From the NCBI GenBank assembly GCA_013368325.1, contig JAACJK010000003.1, positions 186,001-250,000 of the forward strand: DNA of 64,000 nucleotides, given 5' to 3'. The stretch is from Ephemerocybe angulata (lineage: Eukaryota > Basidiomycota > Agaricomycetes > Agaricales > Psathyrellaceae). How positions within the stretch are numbered: position 1 is the first letter of the stretch; the number at the start of each line of letters is the position of its first letter. A model generated the notes under the pieces. It ran no database searches. It was not told where the DNA came from and saw nothing but the letters and a program-made list of their open reading frames with translations. The position numbers and the translations under genes are program-made. Shown one piece after another: positions 9,701 to 20,650 of the stretch.

Positions 9701-11527
9701 CCAGAGTTTGACATGTCCGCACTTGGGGAGGACTTGGAACAGGAGGACGTAAATCCTGAGAGGCCGGCCGGAAGTGCCCTGGAGGCCGCTCTGAAGCGTT
9801 GGGACTATGTGGCTAAGTTGAAAAAAATCCCCCGAGCCCCGAAGAAGACTGCGGCTGCAAACGTGCGCTATACTCACCTCCTTACTCAGAACACTGACTC
9901 ATTTGGAGAACAGGCGAGTTCCGTGCTCAACCCAGGTCAAAGTGCTTTCGATACTGCTTCGAAGCCCGTCGACACCACATGTCCTACACCCGCCTCGGTC
10001 AATCTCCAGGGGCTCCCCGATCAAAGTGCTTCTGGATCTTCTACTGATCGCCAAGTCTCTGACGTCAATTTGGCTGCCAAGTTTGGGATACCCGCCAGCT
10101 CCTCTGTCAACGGATCCTCCCCTCTGCGGCACAGCAGTACCGTCACCACTACGAGTAAGGTACTTCTTGATATCACCAACAGCATCACCGATACTAGTCT
10201 CACGGCCGGTCTCCATCCCGCCACCAAGGCCGACAGCACCATTCCCAATCGTGAGAACGTACCCCCAGGTGTCAATCTCTCCGCCCCGGTATCGGCGTCT
10301 CGCGGTACCGACATTCTGACGCCCGCCCCCAATGCCAACCCTCGCATCGAGACGCCTACTCCCAATGCCAACCCCTGCATCGAGACGCCTACCTCCAATG
10401 CCAACCCCCACATTGAGAAGCCCGCCCACAATGCCAACCCCCTCGTCAAGACGCCTACTCCCAACGCCAAACCCCTCATCGAGACGCCTGCCTCCAACGC
10501 CGACCCCCACGTTGGGAAGCTTGCCCCCAGCGCCAACCCCTACGTCAAAAATCCCGCCCCCAACGCCAACCCTCACATCGAAACACCTTCCCCCAGTCCC
10601 AAATCATCAGGACCCATCTCTGCTCTGCCATCAGCCGCCTCCTCTTCTGATTCAAACACCGCTCCCTTACCTGAAGATGATACAAGTCGGAGGCGTTCAG
10701 CACGACCAGCAAAGCCTTCTACTCAACGAGAGAAGCTACAACTGATTGGTAGCAACGTTCCTCAGACGTCAAGGCCACTTCCCGTTGGAGACGAGCAGGA
10801 TGCCGACAAGGAACCTGATTGGTTTGTTAACGCTGTGGCTGATCTCAGAAATGCTGAACTTGGTGTCGAGTGGCAGGGGCTGGTGGATAAATGGTGTGCA
10901 TTGGAGACTTTGCTTGGGTTTGGAAATTCACTCAAGGTGCGCCGCCCTCCTTTATCTGCCATAGGTCGAACTGACGATGTTTATTAGGGATCTCTTCCTG
11001 TTCAAGATCGCCCGGCTGAATGGAGCAAATGGACTACGAAGTCGTCGAAAGGTGCTCGGAACCATGCCGCGCCTCCGTTTATCGATGATCCAGCTGAGAT
11101 AGGCATTGCGATCGTGAAGTGGTGGTGTCTGTGCCAGCCCACGTTCCGTCTCAACCCCGGCGCAGCCCTTCCTCTGTCCATCTACTCCCACCCCGATGCA
11201 AATGTCAACACGAGTGCCTGGGCTCCTCTCTGTAAATCTGGTCAAAACGGACTCATTTCGCTGCTTACCTTGATGCTTTGGTGGGGTCGGGCAGCAGCTG
11301 GTGGTCCGACGTGCTACAGGGAAGACTCAAGAGGTAATTGGAGGGATTTAGTATCGGATGTCAGTCGTACTCTCGATGCGCTGAACCTCGTGGCGCCGAA
11401 TCTGAAGAACCGGGGCATCAAACGTCGGTGCGAAAGTAAGTCCACGGGCACCACCAAGAAGAGGTATTTAATATGAGTTCACTGCTCTGATGACTTACTG
11501 ATATTTTCTTGTAGGACTCGAGCCTAG
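768..11527 (+). CDS. hypothetical protein, nine exons, intron 5 holds a complete gypsy element
   Basis: Exons: 768-1001, 1062-1408, 1463-1591, 1648-1757, 1811-1870, 8758-9483, 9537-10936, 10988-11463, 11515-11527. All introns have GT-AG ends and the phases join without a stop, giving about 1164 codons. The ATG at 768 is the first in this frame. Visible features: a basic and aromatic N-terminal region (CWMSEIRRTYCESFLPEY), an acidic stretch ending exon 2, a 41-residue perfect tandem duplication in exon 6, about nine Pro/Asn-rich decapeptide repeats in exon 7, and a Trp-rich C-terminal block (KWWCLCQPTF). The fifth intron was originally 51 nt. The retrotransposon sits 8 nt after its donor, and exon 5 (phase 1) still joins exon 6 in frame. 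The family is not one I can name and I assign no function. The alternative is two separate genes, the second starting at the ATG at 8760, but phase continuity argues for one. Confidence 0.65.
1879..2448 (+). repeat. 5' LTR of element 1
   Basis: 570 bp, TG at 1879 and CA at 2447-2448. It contains five copies of a 10 bp GCACACCTTY unit near 1971-2022, two copies of a GCACAGCACGTTC motif, and a TATATA box at 2235-2240. Confidence 0.95.
2235..2276 (+). promoter_or_regulatory. LTR TATA box and likely RNA 5' end of element 1
   Basis: TATATA at 2235-2240 is followed 33 nt later by ACTTGATCT (2268-2276), where transcription is expected to start. That 9-mer is exactly complementary to 2451-2459 just after the LTR. 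The start site itself is inferred from spacing. Confidence 0.55.
2338..2895 (+). other. AUG-free leader open in the gag frame, element 1
   Basis: From the last in-frame stop (2335-2337) to the gag ATG at 2896 the gag frame stays open for 186 codons, and I see no ATG in any frame between the inferred RNA start and 2896. The translated segment around 2647-2712 contains YWYIDRNG then a C-x4-C-P motif also found in the leader of element 2. Either scanning passes it untranslated, or a near-cognate start yields an extended Gag. Confidence 0.4.
2451..2459 (+). promoter_or_regulatory. putative self-priming primer-binding site, element 1
   Basis: The bases after the 5' LTR do not begin with the usual TGG of a tRNA-primed element. 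AGATCAAGT (2451-2459) is the reverse complement of LTR bases 2268-2276, as in the Tf1/sushi group, whose RNA folds so that its own 5' end primes reverse transcription. Confidence 0.55.
2896..4188 (+). CDS. gag: Gag protein of gypsy element 1
   Basis: 430 residues from an ATG in strong context (ACCATGG). This is the structural capsid and nucleocapsid protein that packages the element RNA. It has an Ala-rich N-terminal helix, a central capsid-like region (residues about 70-270), and a basic C-terminal part with a canonical zinc knuckle CGYCARIGHIEAVC (CX2CX4HX4C). Just before the knuckle is a second, irregular Cys/His cluster starting CYGCGSKAH. The stop TGA at 4186-4188 directly follows a slippery heptamer. 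Pol continues in the -1 frame, so Gag-Pol is expected as a minority product. Confidence 0.9.
   Translation: MADAAAAQRLEALFTKLIQAQEKTNEQLNKLATAQTQAASAVAPPAPAPASNTTQVGAVNVSTGSSMARPEPFKGGSADARRFLQYYTMWARSKEAPLNKLNTTTGFHEIAPEQWIIHALSLLQGEAAIWAVRYLQDIEAHATTQAAAAAATAANQTAVPITPFPFSGSWDEFVKAFKARFMASDDNAEAQRELESITQGNKTVAQYAARFQEVSGRTDYSESDLGHRFKQGLSKDARAWLTMASFAKAPTSFEELVQLAVKVDFHMRDSMAEGPRTKGSTAYSPPTAARDPYAMDVDASRSSTARTREDFTKLMRGRCYGCGSKAHLKSAGGHEATKCGYCARIGHIEAVCQDKYLGNEKGRGARRSQKAAATTSDTPFTLFPGETSAPNVSSPAPSTTPEDPRFARLEATLAEQNRLFGILANDKPGF
4179..4188 (+). promoter_or_regulatory. -1 ribosomal frameshift site GGGTTTT plus stop, element 1
   Basis: In the gag frame the bases read G-GGT-TTT-TGA, a canonical X-XXY-YYZ heptamer placed immediately before the stop. 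Slipping back one base continues as LKRVPVRAA in the open pol frame. Confidence 0.7.
4185..8105 (+). CDS. pol: Pol polyprotein of gypsy element 1 (PR-RT-RNase H-IN-chromodomain)
   Basis: About 1306 codons after the frameshift; the frame is open from 3858 but the earlier part overlaps gag. Aspartic protease with IDCGA near 4370 and ILGLPWL. Reverse transcriptase with FTKFDVRWGYNNV and the YLDD catalytic box at 5736-5747. RNase H with EVDASGFATGGALL. Integrase with an HHCC zinc finger (HPGNHATLERV to CDLCARRK) and the D, D, E signature (VGVDLI, ISDRGPQF, YHPQANGQTERANQE). A GPY/F module (LGPYKVIEKV) follows. A C-terminal chromodomain (about 7914-8090, including WVEYLISWKGY and SENSWEP) probably guides integration to chromatin. 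No stop or frameshift is visible, so the element may be active. Confidence 0.93.
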   Translation: MKRVPVRAAARVPIAMCSTSSYDSISSCTISSIREIDPTSDHFRVRTMLRGRNRSTSSAAMIDCGATALFLDHPFVLKHHITTFPLRHPILLRNIDGSPNTAGDITHFARLHLTVGPHNRWTDFLVTDLGGENIILGLPWLRQVNPEIDWTKGIVRINPRATIEDVPEDPNPSHALGEPSNGSILEEIYASSAPPDPIASVPELLPSRRHPRASVEEVPEERHPCLDLGEPSDGAILEEIYASWPTLPSSPAPEPAPPSSPPPVEEKPETPFCRIRANRTTRRRWLRAGIIERTDEELWCSAGFTYSQKIAEDAKKGKPERTLDEIIPAHYREHAAVFSEQESTRLPSHKDWDHAIELTPGAPANIRTKIYPMSLDEQAVLDTFLQENLAKGYIQPSKSPISSPVFFIKKKDGTLRFIQDYRRLNEYTIKNRYPLPLVADIISRLRGAKYFTKFDVRWGYNNVRIKEGDEWKAAFATSRGLFEPKVMFFGLTNSPATFQGLMNSIFSDLVASGKVAVYLDDILIFTMDLEEHRRITHEVLRRLRQHDLYLRPEKCEFEKEEIEYLGMVIREGEVSMDPAKVQAVRGWPVPRNVREVRGFLGFANFYRRFIKDFSKVARPLHDLTKKNTPFEWTDERQQAFETLRDAFISAPVLALWDPDRPTRIEVDASGFATGGALLQQAADGAWHPVAFRSASMDPAQRNYEIYDREMLAIIEALKDWRPFLEGLPDTFGIVTDHANLKYWRTAQDLARRQARWALYLSRFDFRLEHRPGAANTQADPLSRMPHHHVSDSDDNTQRTVLRPEHFAKLAAASQFTNPLEDRIRLASARESVVLGGLEKLRKFGPQKLVNGLTEWTEENGLVRFRGKVYVPADEELRREVVKQCHDDPTSGHPGNHATLERVERLYWWPTMRAFVKKYVEGCDLCARRKHAQHPRALTQPMDVPEGPWEAVGVDLITQLPPAHGFDAVIVFTDFFTKQIHALPCSSTISTEGVVDIYYREIFRLHGLPLRFISDRGPQFASNVMRTLLQRLGIGSNLTTAYHPQANGQTERANQEVEKHLRFYVSRRQDDWDQHLPMAEFVINSRIHSAHNRSPFEVIYGYSPHFNIPIGATTGVRGVDERIQDLLDTRKDVEAALRMEKARQKTTFEAGKRTAHTFAVDDYVWLSAKNINIKVPTRKLGDFQLGPYKVIEKVGDLDYRLALPQSLSRLHPVFHVDKLSPWKGNDTNGILPPPPEPVELEDGTEFEVQDVLDSREVKRGRKRWVEYLISWKGYNDSENSWEPLANLGNAAEAVAEFHLRHPTAPRP
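8127..8136 (+). promoter_or_regulatory. polypurine tract, element 1
   Basis: AGGAGGGGGG lies 3 bp before the 3' LTR, the expected plus-strand primer for reverse transcription. Confidence 0.7.
8140..8709 (+). repeat. 3' LTR of element 1
   Basis: 570 bp copy of the 5' LTR with one visible difference, followed by the CGTCC target duplication. Confidence 0.95.
8973..9218 (+). repeat. 123 bp exact-frame tandem duplication in exon 6
   Basis: Two copies (8973-9095, 9096-9218) encode the same 41-residue segment starting SQRAGVELGGCLNPAS. They differ at one silent T/C, so this is a recent in-frame duplication. Confidence 0.9.
10309..10590 (+). repeat. degenerate 30 bp minisatellite in exon 7
   Basis: About nine units encoding TPxxNANPxIE-like decapeptides. 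It is in frame with the host gene and variable between units. Confidence 0.8.
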
Positions 11528-11872
11528 TTCGATTTGCTACCTTAACCCGATTTTGACCCAATCTTGACCTGACTGCGCCCTTTATCTTGCACCCTCACCT
11601 AGTTTATTTTCGAGTAGCGCACGCTTAATAAACCCCCACTTTGCCTTACTTAATAGTTGAGAATCGAGAGATCTTGTTAGGGGGCTTCCTACCGGCCAGG
11701 ATAGACTTGCCGCACTGACTGACAACGTACAGAGATGCATTACAATGCGACAAAACCTCACTTTGACAGCCCGTATGAATTGCAAGGCCTACTTTAGGCT
11801 ACTTACGTCTTCAAACCTTCGAGCTATTCCAGTGAGCATGAGTTGTGATGCATCAGGTGGTGCGAATGAATG
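11528..11872. other. intergenic, 3' of host gene
   Basis: AT-richer spacer between the stop at 11525-11527 and the 3' end of the left Helitron. It contains two ATGCAT sites but no convincing gene. Confidence 0.5.
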
Positions 11873-14800
11873 CACTTGCGCAGTGGCCGGTGCAAGGCAC
11901 GGCTTGTTACGAGTCCGTCTTCAGGTCTTAAATTTAATCCACTATAGCTTAACTGATTTTATGTGTAGAGCATATTATTGCTTAGGAATATATACTGCTG
12001 ATTGGACATTTCTATTTCCTTTATGCTTAAGATCACCTAGTGCAGATATTATACCCTCATACTCTGCTTGCTGTCCATTGACTATGCCATCATGATACCA
12101 AACTTGCTCACCTTTGATTATCCGAGAAGTAAAATGTGATCCTCCATAGTATATTATACCTGCCAATGTATACTCCTGTACCTCTCCACCTTCAGTCGGT
12201 ATATTGAGCAATGTTGATATTTGCATGTGCTCATGTCTATCAAATGCTACCCATATAATATGGCTTCTATTGCTCAATAGTCTTATTCTAGAGGCAAGTC
12301 GTCCATTGCAAAGTTGGCATTGCAAATCTTCCTGAACATTAGCAATTAAATCTGGATTTAACCATGTCTGAATAGATGAACCTTCATCATCTGCATTGAG
12401 TTGAAGGTTTGCTGTATGCATATAACCCCGTCTTCTATTAGGTTCAGCACAATGATCACAAACTTGGGGTATCTTGTATACTGGGTTTTCAAATACAAAC
12501 ATATAGTCGATCAGATTGATAATACTGGTATAGTTTCCCAGACTAAACAAATCTGGAGATAAGTGTGCCATACTCTGCCTCCACTTCTCGCGTGCTGCTT
12601 CGAGGGTATTCCTCTTTGCCTGATATTCTTCAAATCCCATTGATAATGCCTCAGTCGATTCTGGAATTTGTACTGATGCAAAATAAGCAGACCATTCATG
12701 AGGATTGGTAATCCATATAGCATACAAAATGCAAAGCATTGAGTCATATGCACAGCTATTATTTTGCCACTGTGATCCTGGAAGTGAGATAACCGAAATA
12801 GTGGTAGCCTGAGTCTGTATGTCTATCATATCAATGTCATTTGCAGAATCTCTGCATGTATCATCATCAAGTTTGAGTTTTTTAAATCTATCTTCATCAC
12901 TAATATCATTGGGCATAGACTTACGCTTAAGCCTATTTGAGCCTACTGCAGGTATAAATAGCTTGAAAGGATCCAATTTCTTAGAGCTATCAGTCTTTTT
13001 CGTAGATTTCTGGTCTTCTTTTAGAAGTTGCCATTCTATATGAGGATTGTCATCTACAGTCCATGGCTTGTCATTGTCCCACCTCAGAGAATTATGTATA
13101 CTCTCAGGCACATAACACTCCCCCTTCCACTTCCGGAAAGATGCAATCAATTCTTTTCTGTGAATACCAAAAATCTCAATAGGCAGCATACCGTTATACC
13201 GCATATCAGTTATCTCATGAAGTAATGCTAACTCCCTGAATTCTTGGCGCTGCCTGCCTGATATGCCATTCATGACAATGCTGGGTGAAAAATCTCGTAG
13301 CAATAATGTTCCTTCTGCACACGTTCCACGTGATAATGCTGTATACATTGAGTGATGTGTTCTACAAGCTTGAAGATCAACTACATTGAAGTCTCTTGTC
13401 TTTCCTTGAGAAGCAAAGTCAGTCATTGCAAAATTAGGTAACATATCAACTTGAGTGCGGTCAATTAAGACCTTTGTGCCACCGCGCAGTGAACAGAGAA
13501 GCTGATGTGTAGTTGTTGGTAGTATAGGAACGACATTTTCTGGTAATCCTCTGAGATTGATTTTTGATGGTGGATTGATCAATTCTACAAAGACAGTTTC
13601 AAGAACTGGTTGACCCTTAGAGCCTAATGTAGACTGCCAGCTATGAATAAGACCTTCCTGGCCATTTGTAATTCCAAGCTCGGTTGCGCTATTATTCCGT
13701 ATCAATATAGGCATACCAACGCATATTCCTAATCTTCCAGGTACATGTTTGTCAGTTGTAGAGGGGATCTGGTACCATAAGTCTCTTTGCATGGTTTCAT
13801 TTATATCATGTGCAGTGCTCTTTCCTTTGATCCTAGGCCTACTTGATTCACCAGACTCTATAGATATATGATCTTCTGAATAGAAGTAGGCAAGCTCCTG
13901 ATTTGATTCAACTGCAAATCGTTTTGATCCAATATCATTCATTGTATCTTTGAGAAGATTACGAGTAGTAATAACTGAGACATTTTTAAATTCAGGACTA
14001 CAAATTGAAGTTGAACCACTTAGATTTGATGAAATGCGTGAGCGCAGAAACTGAATGTCATTCCATGTACACGATTTGTACCGCATGTTCTCTAACATTG
14101 TCCGGAAGGCCTCATCGCCTTGCTTTATCTGTCGCATGTTTTCTTTTAGCATAACTACAGTAGTGAACTCATGCCATATACATTGGCCAATTAACTCCTT
14201 TTGCTTATTTGGGTTGGTTGGAGAATACTTAATGTATCCATACAGAGATGCTGCTTCTCCACCCACTACTGGTGGCAACTGAGCAAAATCACCTACTAAA
14301 ATCATATTAAGTCCACCAAAGCTTTCGTCTGGGTTATTAAGAGCATGGCACAAGCGTTCACTAATACGGTAGATATCACGGCAACTAAGCATAGAGACTT
14401 CATCAAAAAACACATACTCGACATATGTTAGGCGATCTTTGACGGATGCTAAGTTGGTTCTGCTCGCTTTATCATTTATTCCAAATGCAGTATGATAGGT
14501 CATACCACCCAGTAAAGCTGCAGCACTACCAGTAGGTGCAACTACTATAAGTTTATAAGATTCTTTGCGCAATCCAAAAAAGAATGATAAGGCTTTTAAA
14601 ACCTGTGATTTGCCAGTTCCACCCATTCCCCCAATATACATGTGTAACACTTCTGAATATGGATCTACTGCATGATTAGCTACAATGCGAAAAGCTTTCT
14701 CTTGCTCATAATTGAGGTTAAATTGCTGTATACTGCGAGTTATAAATGTTATATGCTCTTCGCTATCAATTGAAAATCCCTTGAGTAAGTATGACTTGTC

Positions 14801-16065
14801 TGCAACAAAGACATTACCATCTAATTTTGACTTTTTATGAGGGTGCTTTTTGTTTTCACAAGTTGAAGGCATCTGCGTGGCTCGAGAATCCATAATCTCT
14901 ACCCGTTTATTCTGCACAAGTGCTTTCCAATGTGAAGGTGGCATCTTAGATGGGTGTTCTATTTGAATCTGCATGTCATGTTTATCAACTGCTTGATCCC
15001 ACCCAAGATCGTGTAAGACAGAAGTCATATCTTGCACCTTTCTCAGTTTCTCAAGTTCAGCAGCGCTCAGTGCCCCATTTTCAATAGCATCAAGTTCAAG
15101 GCCTTCTTGTGCAACTGTCCATTCAGGAGCTAATATTCCGTCTTCGCACTGCTCAAAGTCAATTCCAGAGAGATGTCCATCATAACTACCACTAGACTGA
15201 TGCATTTGTGATCTATAATCATCTCTTGCATCCAAACACTCATATTTGAGATTGATGTTTGCCATAATCTGGACATAGCGTTCAGGGAAGCTATAATTGC
15301 TAAATGCCTCATGCCATCCACTATATTCAGCTCGCAAGTCAAGACCACTTCTCCAAGGCTTGAAAAGACTAAGCATAGCAATCGCATAGTCACCCTGGTC
15401 GCCGACATCATATCTTGGTAATGGAGGTCCTAAAATATTGGGTACAATGTGGTTGACAGATCCGCAATTCACCCTTAGAGCATGTGTTTCTGAAAGAGGA
15501 TGTTCTTCCATAAATCTATACGTATTTTTAGACAACTTATCTTGATCACCTTTCGGTAGAGCGATTGAAGTACAACATTGAATGAATTCATATACACACA
15601 AACTCTCTACTTCAGATGGGCGAAAGACATAGTCATGTACAAATGAGAGACCAACATATTTTCCATCTTTCTTCATGATCACGATTTTGTCAGATTCATC
15701 GTCCTCAACCTCTATTGGAAAAGCTCTTCTAGCCTCAAACATATACTGTTTCCAATACATGGGTTTGAATGTATGGCTAGTGTAATGATCAGGGTTGTTT
15801 AGCAAATATAGAGAAATCATTGGAGCACCTAGCTCCATCTTTGCAGAAATTGAATTGACCATTCTAGTCATCAAGCGCCTCGCCTTTTCTTTTGCTTTCA
15901 TGTCACCTACCAGTATATCTGAGCTTTTAGATATAATTGATTGAATAGCATCATATAGAATATGTGTTTTCAATTCTTGTTTTGTAATGTAATCAGTAAC
16001 ATATACAATAACTGCTTTAACTGCAGTACCAGACATTAAGCTGGTTACATCTGTATTGCACCCTA

Positions 16066-16661
16066 TGTCGGAAATCCGAAAACAGCCTTACAAGGCCCGT
16101 AGCCTAATAAGGCATGCCGGCCGCTTACAATGCATCATGTAAGGCCGCGGCAGGCCCGATAAGGCTGCAACGCCCTTATCAGGTTGCGCTGTCCTTGTCA
16201 GGTTGCTTTGCGGTGTCCCGGCGCCTGTTCCCATTATTTTCCCCATCAAAATCCCATCAATATACCCTCCGCGCCCACCTGAGAAACCATCCCCTGAATC
16301 GTGGAGTCCCGCTGACCTCATAAAGCGGCCTCAAACTAAATTCTTACACCAATGCCGCGTTCCCAAAGGTAAGTAGCATGGTGGCTCCGTTGCTTTTGCC
16401 TCTTTATGCTCAGGCAAGGGTGAGGATGCCAGCACAGCGCGCCGGCGCTGGCCCCGCCGCCCGGGCGGCGTCGGGATCTATCCGTCGGGATCTCTATGCG
16501 GGTCCCGACGTGGGGCCGGGCCCTACTGACACCGCACCTGCCTTATAAGGCCAAATCGCCTATCTTATATAACATTCTTATCCCTTATAGGGTGACTTGT
16601 AAGGCGGCCATCACCTTTCGGCCCTTATTGGCCTTGTAAGGCACTTTTCGGATTTCCGACA
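16066..16661. mobile_element. 596 bp MITE with TA target duplication
   Basis: Terminal inverted repeats TGTCGGAAATCCGAAAA are perfect for 17 bp; after three mismatches CCTTACAAGGCC also pairs. TA flanks both ends (16064-16065, 16662-16663). Removing the element and one TA gives a sequence the same length as the intact Helitron copy at this point, with two transitions. The interior is GC-rich with many CCTTATAAGGC-like subterminal motifs and no ORF. TA duplication suggests Tc1/mariner-type mobilisation. Confidence 0.85.
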
Positions 16662-19364
16662 TAATACAAATGTGACTACTCGGTTAACATAATTGACCCA
16701 GGCTTCACCTTTCTTCATAATGAGTGCTCCCGTTGCTGGATCGACTATGGTCTCTGCATGTAGAGGTCTAGGAAACCGTGCTCTACACTTCTTAAATATG
16801 TTGTCAGTACAGGCGCGATACACCATTTTCTTGCTTGTAGTTCCATCTAGGTTAATGTACCGCTGGCATGAGTGCAGATTGGATCGCAGAAACACTGTAT
16901 CAAATCTGTATAGAAAATATGACCACCATCCTCGTTTTGATTTACAAAATTTACAGTCGCATATATCGTCTTGGTCAGGCATGGTACGGTCACACTTTCC
17001 TGAAGGTGGAGCAATTGGAAGGGTTTCAACTTCATCATATGGTGCACTTTGTTCTGCTGTATCAGCACGTTCAGTAACCTCAGATTGTGAACCAGTTGCA
17101 AACTCTCCACAGTGTGTTGACTCAAGCCATTCTACGACTGCTTTTTGCCAGATCAAATCATTCATAATTTTGTGTCTCATTTCTTGTGGGCTTAGATTAC
17201 CTTTAAGCCAAATAAGCATATGCAAGTGTAATGTTAACCGCCCCTGTTGCTCAACAGTGCCATAGTACGCAGAAACATCTCCAAATATGCCTCTGCCATC
17301 TATGTTGACTCCCATAATATCCTGGATGAATATCAGAACCATATAATGAAAGAATCGTGCAGCAGCGACAGGATTTTTACAGACTTTTAGCAATCTCTCT
17401 TTTTCTGGACCAATATCTGGAGTGAATTTAACATTATCAGAGGCAAAATAGATACACAAAGGATGTTTAGTATCAACAGGTGCCATAGTGAAATACCAAG
17501 ATGGGCTACCATGACTAGCCACTAAAGACCAAGCCTCATTGCGCATTCCTTTTTTAGCTGTTATAGAACCCTTCACGCTAGACATTATGCAGTCAAGATC
17601 ATAAACGACCTTTTTGCATTGCTTTTCCATATCAGTTTCAGCCTTGACAATTTCACCATTAGCCATACGTGTAGCTAGCGATTGAAGAACAGTTGTATCA
17701 ACAGAGAGTAGCCGGTTGGTTATTTCATCAAAATTTGCTCGGTTGGTCGCAACCCTTCCAGATGTAGAAACAGCTCCCATCTGTTCATGGCTAAAAGCAA
17801 TGAAAGGAAAATTAGGATCTACTTGAAAGCGTTTGTCATGGTACATAAGAAGGCGGCGCTTATGCAATTTACTTGATAACCCTTCAATTGATCCTACTCC
17901 TCCAAGGCCATATGGAAACAGCCAGGGAAACATCTGTGGATAGAGCTGCGGATTACTCCAAATAGAAACCAAGTCAAGGCGCCCTACATTGAGGAATCGT
18001 CCTTCATTATTTAAATGATGAACAGCCCTTGCTTTCAGCTTTCTAACAGAAACAGTTTCGATATCCTGCGCTGTAATGCCATGTACAGTAAAAGGACATT
18101 CTCCTTCTTCGGTGCCATCTTCATCATCCATGTCATGTATACTCGTACTTTCTGCAAGCTTGTTCCCAATTTTCTGAATGTACTCAACAGTTACAGGAGG
18201 CACATCTTCAGGATAAGAGTCAAGGTTTTTCTGTGAAATGTCAATATTTGCATAGTCAGAATGATTGAGCTTCAACCATTTCAATGCCCGAGCAACATGG
18301 TTTCTTCTCACAAGAAAGGGTGTTCGCTTATAAGTTGCATAATCAGGCTTGGTTGGCCCTGTGAATAGAATCGCCAAAACTTCCTCCAAATCCTCTCTTG
18401 GAGGTGGTAGCCTTTCATATATCTGGGGCATGGGCGACTCAAATGCGACAAAGTTGGCTTTCATTTTTCGCATGCCTGTCGATACCTTTGCCCAGCAAAC
18501 TGTATGGCGAACTTTAGCAATAAGGAGCCTTTCAACGTATCGTAACTCAGACAATTCCTTGGGAATATTACCAAGCCATAGGCCATTAGCCAATGCATAC
18601 TTTGGGATATCACCTTTGCGAAGAGAAGCACGGCAGTCATCACATACTTTATCACAGGTATCATCTATTACAGGTGCATTATATTCTTTTACAGGGTCAT
18701 TATCAGACTTTCTTTCTCTCTTAGCACAGCCATCACGGTTTAAGATATCCAAATGGCCTTGGATCGACTTTAACTTGCTTAATTGTTTCAGTGGAACTAA
18801 CATTCCACATACTGCGCACCCTGCTTCTTCAAACTGGGAAGGCTCAAATCGAGTGCAGGCTCGGCCTACAATTTCCATCTCAACATCAGGTGTAAGCGGT
18901 GGTGGAGGAAAGGAAACACTTTCAACTTTCTCTTGTACGAACTCTAATGGAGTTTCCTTATTCCTGGCACGATAGTTCTTATTACGCATATTTGACTGCA
19001 TTTGCTTCCCTGGTACAAGTTCTAACAATGCCACACATTCAACACATGCATTACATTGATGACTATGAAGTGCAGCATCAATGTCTGCTCTCTTAGCGCG
19101 ATTAGGAAGGACTACACCATGGTGTAGCAAAACATCCCTAGCAGTAGGGATTATTAACAGTGGGGCAAGTAGCCCCAGAGGTAGATTTGCATACACTAGG
19201 CCCTCTACACTAGCAGGCGGAGCGTTGACCATTGCCATAGGGCTATATGAGATATACTTGAGCGAGTATCCATGAAAGGATATTGATCGGTGTGAAGAAA
19301 CAATATATTGATCAAGTGAAGGCGAAAATGGAATAGACTTTGCAAGACCACCGCCATACACCGC

Positions 19365-19715
19365 TCGGGGCATGTCTCTCAAGGCAATATCATCACACTC
19401 CACTCGGGGCATGTCACTCGAAACAGTAGATGTATACCCTACTTGGGGTGTGTCGCTCAAAGCAATACATTCAGACCCCACTCGGGGCGCAATAAATTCA
19501 GACCCCACTTGGGGCGGAATACCCACTCGGGGCGGAATAGGTTCAGGCCCCTCTCGGGGCAGAATAGGTTTAGACCCCACTCGGGGTACCTCAGTCAAGG
19601 GAATAGATTTAGGCCCCACTCGGGGTACCTCAGTCAAGGGAATAGATTTAGGCCCCATTCGGGGCACCTCAGTCGAGGTAATAGATATAGGCCCCATTCG
19701 GGGCACCTCACTCGA
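19365..19715 (-). repeat. 39 bp tandem repeats in Helitron ORF, left copy
   Basis: Tandem 39 bp units encoding PRVGPKSIPLTEV-like 13-mers. Each contains CCCCACTCGGGG-type C4...G4 arms able to form a small hairpin. Confidence 0.8.
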
Positions 19716-19729
19716 GGTAATAGAATCAA

Positions 19730-20650
19730 CAAGAGAATGTTGGACAGTAGAATCAGCAACGGAGAAGCGGAAGGTGGATTTGGTGAGCGGGCATTGGACA
19801 GTAGAATCAGCAAGGCAGTGTCGGAGTATCAGCGAGCATTGGACAGCAGACTCGCTCAGCAAGCAATGAACACCAGGTTCGGAGAGCGGGGGCTGTAGAG
19901 CAGGGCCAGTGAGCGGGAGTTGGGTAGGAGAATTAGCGAGAGGGCGTTTGAGAGCTAAAGCGCCCGGGGAGCACTGGGCAGCAGAATCAGCGAATGAGCA
20001 TTGGAGGGAGTCGGTGAACGGGCGTGCGAAAGCAGGGCCAATGAGCGGGACAGCAGAGCCACCAAGCGAGCATTCAACAGCAGAACGAGAAGGCGATAAC
20101 TGGACAGCAGAATCAGCGAGTGACTCCGAGCATTGGGCAGAAAAATCAGCGAGCGAGCGTTGGAGGGAGGAGTCGGTCGACGGGCGCTGGAGAGCAGGGT
20201 CTGTACATGTGAGCGGCCGTTGGACAGCACAGCCACGAAGCAAATATTCGGCAGCAGAATTGCCTAGCAAGGACTGGACGGCAGAATCGGCGAGCGAGCA
20301 TTGGAGGGAGGAATCAGTTAACGGGTGTTGGAGAGCACGGTTGGTGAGTGGGTGTTGGTCAGCAGAGTCGCCAAGCGAGCATTCGACAGCAGATTCGGCG
20401 AGCGAGCATTGGGCAGCAAAATCGGCGAGCGAGTGTTGGAGGGAGGAGTTCGTGCATTGAAAGGAGGAGGCAGTGCATTGGAGGGAGGAGTCGGTGCGTT
20501 GGAGAAAGGAGTCGGTGCGTTGGAGGGAGGAGTCGATGAACGGGCGTTGGAGAGCGAGGTCTGTGAGCGGGCGTTGCACAGCAGAGCCGCCAAGCAAGCA
20601 TTCGGCACCAGAATCGACCAACGAGCACTGGACGGAAGACTCAGCGAGCG
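19730..20650 (-). repeat. 27 bp degenerate tandem repeats in Helitron ORF, left copy
   Basis: About 25-30 units encoding nonapeptides of the type QCSLADSAV or QRPLTDSSL. The array is in frame and highly diverged between units. Confidence 0.75.

Noticed and set aside
19372..20460. Plus-strand frames across the Helitron repeats
   Set aside because: Complements of the 27 and 39 bp repeat arrays, open only because repeats lack stops.
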